Below, one piece after another: positions 61,563 to 64,000 of a stretch of 64,000 nt of DNA. Below the pieces are notes generated by a model. The model made no database searches. It saw only the letters and a list, made by a program, of their open reading frames with translations, and was not told the DNA's origin. Position 1 is the first letter of the stretch. Every line of letters starts with the position of its first letter. The translations under genes were made by a program, and so were the position numbers. Source of the DNA: Gaiellasilicea sp963745775 (GTDB taxonomy: Bacteria; Actinomycetota; Thermoleophilia; Gaiellales; Gaiellaceae); assembly GCA_963745775.1 (NCBI GenBank), contig CAVUYY010000013.1, forward strand, positions 62,001-126,000, read 5' to 3'.

Positions 61563-62288
61563 TCACATCCCCAGGCCACCGTCGACGAGCAGCACCTCGC
61601 CCGTGATGAACGAGGCTGCGTCGGAACAGAGGAAGCGTACCGCGCCGGCGACGTCACCCGGGTCTCCGAGCCGGCCGAGCGGCGTGTTCGTCAGCATCGC
61701 GGCGGTCGCGTCCTCGGGCAGGACCTCGGTGAGCTGAGTCTTCACGTAGCCAGGCGCGACCACGTTCGCACGCACGTTGCGAGACCCGAGCTCGCGCGCG
61801 AGCGACTTCGTGAAGCCGATGATCCCCGCCTTCGAGGCGGCGTAGTTGGTCTGGCCCCAGTTCCCGTGGACACCGACGATCGAGGAGACGTTGACGATCG
61901 AGCCGGCGCGCTTCTTCATCATCGGCCGGGTCACCGCACGGCAGGTGTAGAAGACCGACGAGAGGTTGGTCTCGAGCACCGTGCGCCAGTCGTCGTCGGA
62001 CATCCGGGCGAGAACGCCGTCGCGCGTGAGGCCCGCGTTGTTGACGAGGATGTCGAGCTCGCCGGCCTCCTCGACGAGGCGCTTCGCCTCGTCCGCACTC
62101 GAGACATCGGCCTGGATCGCCCGCCCGCCGAGCTCGCTCGCGAGCGCCTCGGCCTCCTCGCGCCCCGACCGGTAGCCGAGCACGACCGTCGCGCCGGCCG
62201 CTGCGAGCTCGGTCGCGATTGCGGCGCCGATTCCCTTCGAGGCGCCGGTGACGAGCGCCGTTCTGCCGTCCAGCGAGGCGAACGTCAT
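61563..62288 (-). CDS. fabG: 3-oxoacyl-ACP reductase
   Basis: A 241-residue short-chain dehydrogenase that reduces 3-oxoacyl-ACP with NADPH. Cofactor motif TGASKGIGAAIA, NNAGLTRDG, catalytic Ser in VNVSSIVG and YAASKAG (Tyr-x3-Lys), C-terminal ITGEVLLVDGGLGM. Its ATG overlaps the fabD stop (ATGA). Confidence 0.95.
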   Translation of the reverse strand: MTFASLDGRTALVTGASKGIGAAIATELAAAGATVVLGYRSGREEAEALASELGGRAIQADVSSADEAKRLVEEAGELDILVNNAGLTRDGVLARMSDDDWRTVLETNLSSVFYTCRAVTRPMMKKRAGSIVNVSSIVGVHGNWGQTNYAASKAGIIGFTKSLARELGSRNVRANVVAPGYVKTQLTEVLPEDATAAMLTNTPLGRLGDPGDVAGAVRFLCSDAASFITGEVLLVDGGLGM

Positions 62289-63211
62289 GCGGTGTCCAGC
62301 GCCTCCTCGACCTTGTCGAGGCCTGCGAGGTTCGAGACGGAGATCGCCTTGACGCTTCGGTCGATTCGCTTGACGAGCCCGGAGAGGACGTTGCCGGGCC
62401 CGACCTCCACGAACGTGCTGACGCCGCCCTTGATCAGCTCCGTCGCCGATTGGGTGAAGCGGACGGGTGCCGTGAGCTGGTCGACGAGCAGCGTGCCGAA
62501 GCGCTGGCAGGGCTCGATCTTGGCCGTCACGGTGGACATGAACGGCGCCAACGGGTCATGGAAGCCGATCCGGTCGATCGCCGGCCGCAGCCGGTCGGCG
62601 GCGCGGGCGACGAGCGGGCTGTGGAACGCCCCGGAGACGCGCAGCTTGATTGCTCGTCGAGCGCCGAGGGACTCGGCCTCGGCGCAGAGCTCCTCGACGG
62701 CCGCATCTTCGCCGGAGACGACGATCTGGCCGGGACAGTTGTAGTTCGCGGGCCACACGCCCAGGATCTTGCGGCAGAGGTTCTCGACCACCTCGTCCTC
62801 GAGTCCGAGGATCGCCGCCATCGAGCCCGGATGCTTGCGCGCGGCCTCGGCCATCGCCAGGCCACGCTCGCGGACGAGCCCGATCGCCTCACCGTTCGAC
62901 ATCGCCGAGACGGAGGCGAGCGCGGCGAATTCCCCGACGGAGTGGCCGACGACGACGTCCGGCTCGATCCCGCGCGCCTTCAGCGCAGCGAGCACGGCCA
63001 GGCTCGTCGCAACGAGCGCCGGCTGCTGGACCTCGGTCTCGAAGAGGTCCTCGAGCGGCGCCTCGAAGCAGAGCCGGGCGAGGTCGAGCCCCGCGGCTTC
63101 GCTTCCGACCCGGAACACCTCCATCGCCGCCGGCACCGCCTCGGCGATCTCCTTGCCCATCCCGGGCTCGAGCGAGCCCTGTCCCGGGAAGCAAAACGCA
63201 ACCTTGCTCAT
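62285..63211 (-). CDS. fabD: Malonyl-CoA:ACP transacylase
   Basis: A 308-residue acyltransferase loading malonate onto ACP. GQGS at the N-terminus, nucleophile Ser in VVGHSVGEFAALA, the Arg/His region SGAFHSPLVA, and the end motif VEVGPGNVLSGLVKRI. It starts at ATG 63211 (MSKVAFCFPGQGS). The 75 bp before it contain an odd hairpin pair and a copy of its own first codons (63221-63288). Confidence 0.95.
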   Translation of the reverse strand: MSKVAFCFPGQGSLEPGMGKEIAEAVPAAMEVFRVGSEAAGLDLARLCFEAPLEDLFETEVQQPALVATSLAVLAALKARGIEPDVVVGHSVGEFAALASVSAMSNGEAIGLVRERGLAMAEAARKHPGSMAAILGLEDEVVENLCRKILGVWPANYNCPGQIVVSGEDAAVEELCAEAESLGARRAIKLRVSGAFHSPLVARAADRLRPAIDRIGFHDPLAPFMSTVTAKIEPCQRFGTLLVDQLTAPVRFTQSATELIKGGVSTFVEVGPGNVLSGLVKRIDRSVKAISVSNLAGLDKVEEALDTA

Positions 63212-63288
63212 GCCTGTTGTCCTTCCGAAGAAGGGGGCTCATGGGGGAAACATGGTTTCCCCCATGCTGAAAACGCAACCTTCGTCAT
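63193..63288 (-). repeat. Duplicated fabD start flanking a two-hairpin insert
   Basis: On the minus strand ATGACGAAGGTTGCGTTTT (63288-63270) and ATGAGCAAGGTTGCGTTTT (63211-63193) match at 17 of 19 bases, 77 bp apart. The first copy overlaps the fabH stop as ATGA; the second is the real fabD start. Between them lie a perfect 12-bp hairpin CATGGGGGAAAC / GTTTCCCCCATG (63240-63266, 3-nt loop) and CCTTC-TTCG-GAAGG (63221-63234), a UUCG tetraloop hairpin. It looks like a small insertion that copied the junction. Confidence 0.7.
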
Positions 63289-64000
63289 GCAGCCTTCCTC
63301 TCCGTCCACTCGATCAAGGCGGAGCCCCAGGTGAGACCCGCTCCCATTCCCGTCAGCAGCACGAGCTCGCCCTCGTGCAGGCGCCCATCCGCCTCAGCCT
63401 CCGCGAGCGCGAGCGGAATCGAGCCTGACGACGTATTGCCGTAGCGATCGACGTTCACGACCACCTTCTCCTCCGGAATGCCCAGCTTCCCGGCCGCATG
63501 GTCGATGATCCGGCGGTTTGCCTGGTGCGGGACGTAGACGTCGACGTCGGCGACCGTCTTGCCGCACTCGGCGAGCAGCTTCTCGGCCGACGAGACCAGC
63601 ACGCGGGTGGCGAACTTGAAGACCTCGCGGCCGTTCATCTTCACGAACGAGTCGGGATCGTCGAAGTGGCGCGAGCCGCTGCCGGGAAGCCAGAGGTGCT
63701 CGCCCCCCGCGCCGTCCGCGCCGAGCTCGAAACCGAGGAACCCGCCACGGTCGACCCGCTCCAGCACGACGGCTCCGGCGCCGTCGCCGAAGAGCACGAG
63801 CGTCGAGCGGTCGCTCCAGTCGAGGATCTTGGAGAGCACGTCACCGCCAACGACGAGCGCTCGCCGCGAGAGCCCCGAGGCGAGCATGCCGTAGGCCTGG
63901 GCGATCGCGTACATGAAGCCCGTGCAGCCCGCGAGCAGGTCGTAGGCTCCGGCGTCGGCCGCGCCCAGACGGTCGGCCATGATCGCCGAGCTCGTCGGGA
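63285..64000 (-). CDS. fabH: 3-oxoacyl-ACP synthase III, N-terminus off the window
   Basis: Initiating condensing enzyme (acetyl- or branched acyl-CoA plus malonyl-ACP). Visible active-site parts are the Cys in LLAGCTGFMYAIA, His in YVPHQANRRIID, and Asn in NVDRYGNTSSGSIPLAL, with the C-terminal GAGLTWGSALIEW. The first roughly 95 residues lie beyond 64000. It is the first visible gene of the fabH-fabD-fabG-fabF set. Confidence 0.94.
   Translation of the reverse strand, partial: PTSSAIMADRLGAADAGAYDLLAGCTGFMYAIAQAYGMLASGLSRRALVVGGDVLSKILDWSDRSTLVLFGDGAGAVVLERVDRGGFLGFELGADGAGGEHLWLPGSGSRHFDDPDSFVKMNGREVFKFATRVLVSSAEKLLAECGKTVADVDVYVPHQANRRIIDHAAGKLGIPEEKVVVNVDRYGNTSSGSIPLALAEAEADGRLHEGELVLLTGMGAGLTWGSALIEWTERKAA

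Noticed and set aside
60333..62744. 803-codon plus-strand open frame across fabF, fabG and fabD
   Set aside because: Antisense of three conserved fab genes; no motif of its own.

Overview
The window is high-GC bacterial DNA with genes packed head to tail. GTG and TTG starts are common, and so are 1-4 nt stop/start overlaps (ATGA, GTGA, TTGA). A caa3-type oxidase with cytochrome c fused to subunit II, a DUF6458-type small membrane protein, a SpoIID/LytB protein, an ECF42-type sigma factor with DGPF proteins, LigD and MmpL-type genes all point to an Actinomycetota chromosome, perhaps Thermoleophilia (Gaiellales/Solirubrobacterales). That placement is inference, because there is no rRNA here. 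I see no IS element, prophage or CRISPR array.

Layout: 0-3.4 kb, ctaC-ctaD-universal stress protein (minus strand). 3.5-7.2 kb, a small membrane protein, a large PAS/GAF histidine kinase and tRNA-Lys(CTT). 7.3-11.2 kb, an overlapping wbpI-wbpA-wbpB-wbpD-like set for a UDP-diacetamido-uronic acid. 11.2-16 kb, a secreted subtilase coupled to a SpoIID/LytB protein, divergent from a membrane Ser/Thr kinase. 16-20.3 kb, a dTDP-rhamnose operon that also carries a YczE-type membrane protein and an SRPBCC gene. 20.3-24 kb, a secreted glycosidase-like protein and an MmpL transporter. 24-29 kb, hsp20-lon, a YtxH-like protein and an M23 peptidase. 29-30.1 kb, a Fur/Zur regulator with a ZIP transporter behind a palindrome. 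30-39 kb, two half-size TauE permeases, otsB, an MFS pump with a divergent HxlR regulator, a PLP decarboxylase overlapping polX, a GT2 glycosyltransferase with thioredoxin, and a lone oligopeptide-type permease. 39-44.3 kb, an MrfA-like helicase, two DGPF proteins with an ECF42-type sigma factor, and an Rrf2 regulator. 44.3-47.9 kb, sulfate ABC transport (sbp-cysT-cysW-cysA). 48-54.6 kb, a type II NADH dehydrogenase-like protein, an unknown protein plus M48 protease pair, and LigD. 54.7-64 kb, accA/accD, acetyltransferases, an arginase-fold protein, a HAD hydrolase, and the fabH-fabD-fabG-fabF cluster.

Functional themes are envelope polysaccharide building (diacetamido-uronic acid, rhamnose), cell-wall hydrolases and a wall-facing kinase, zinc and sulfur uptake with adjacent regulators, and fatty-acid initiation and elongation.

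At least thirteen apparent frameshifts interrupt otherwise conserved genes. Twelve of them are mended by deleting one base. This uniform bias suggests insertion-type sequence errors rather than decay, so those genes are annotated as whole with the break position noted.
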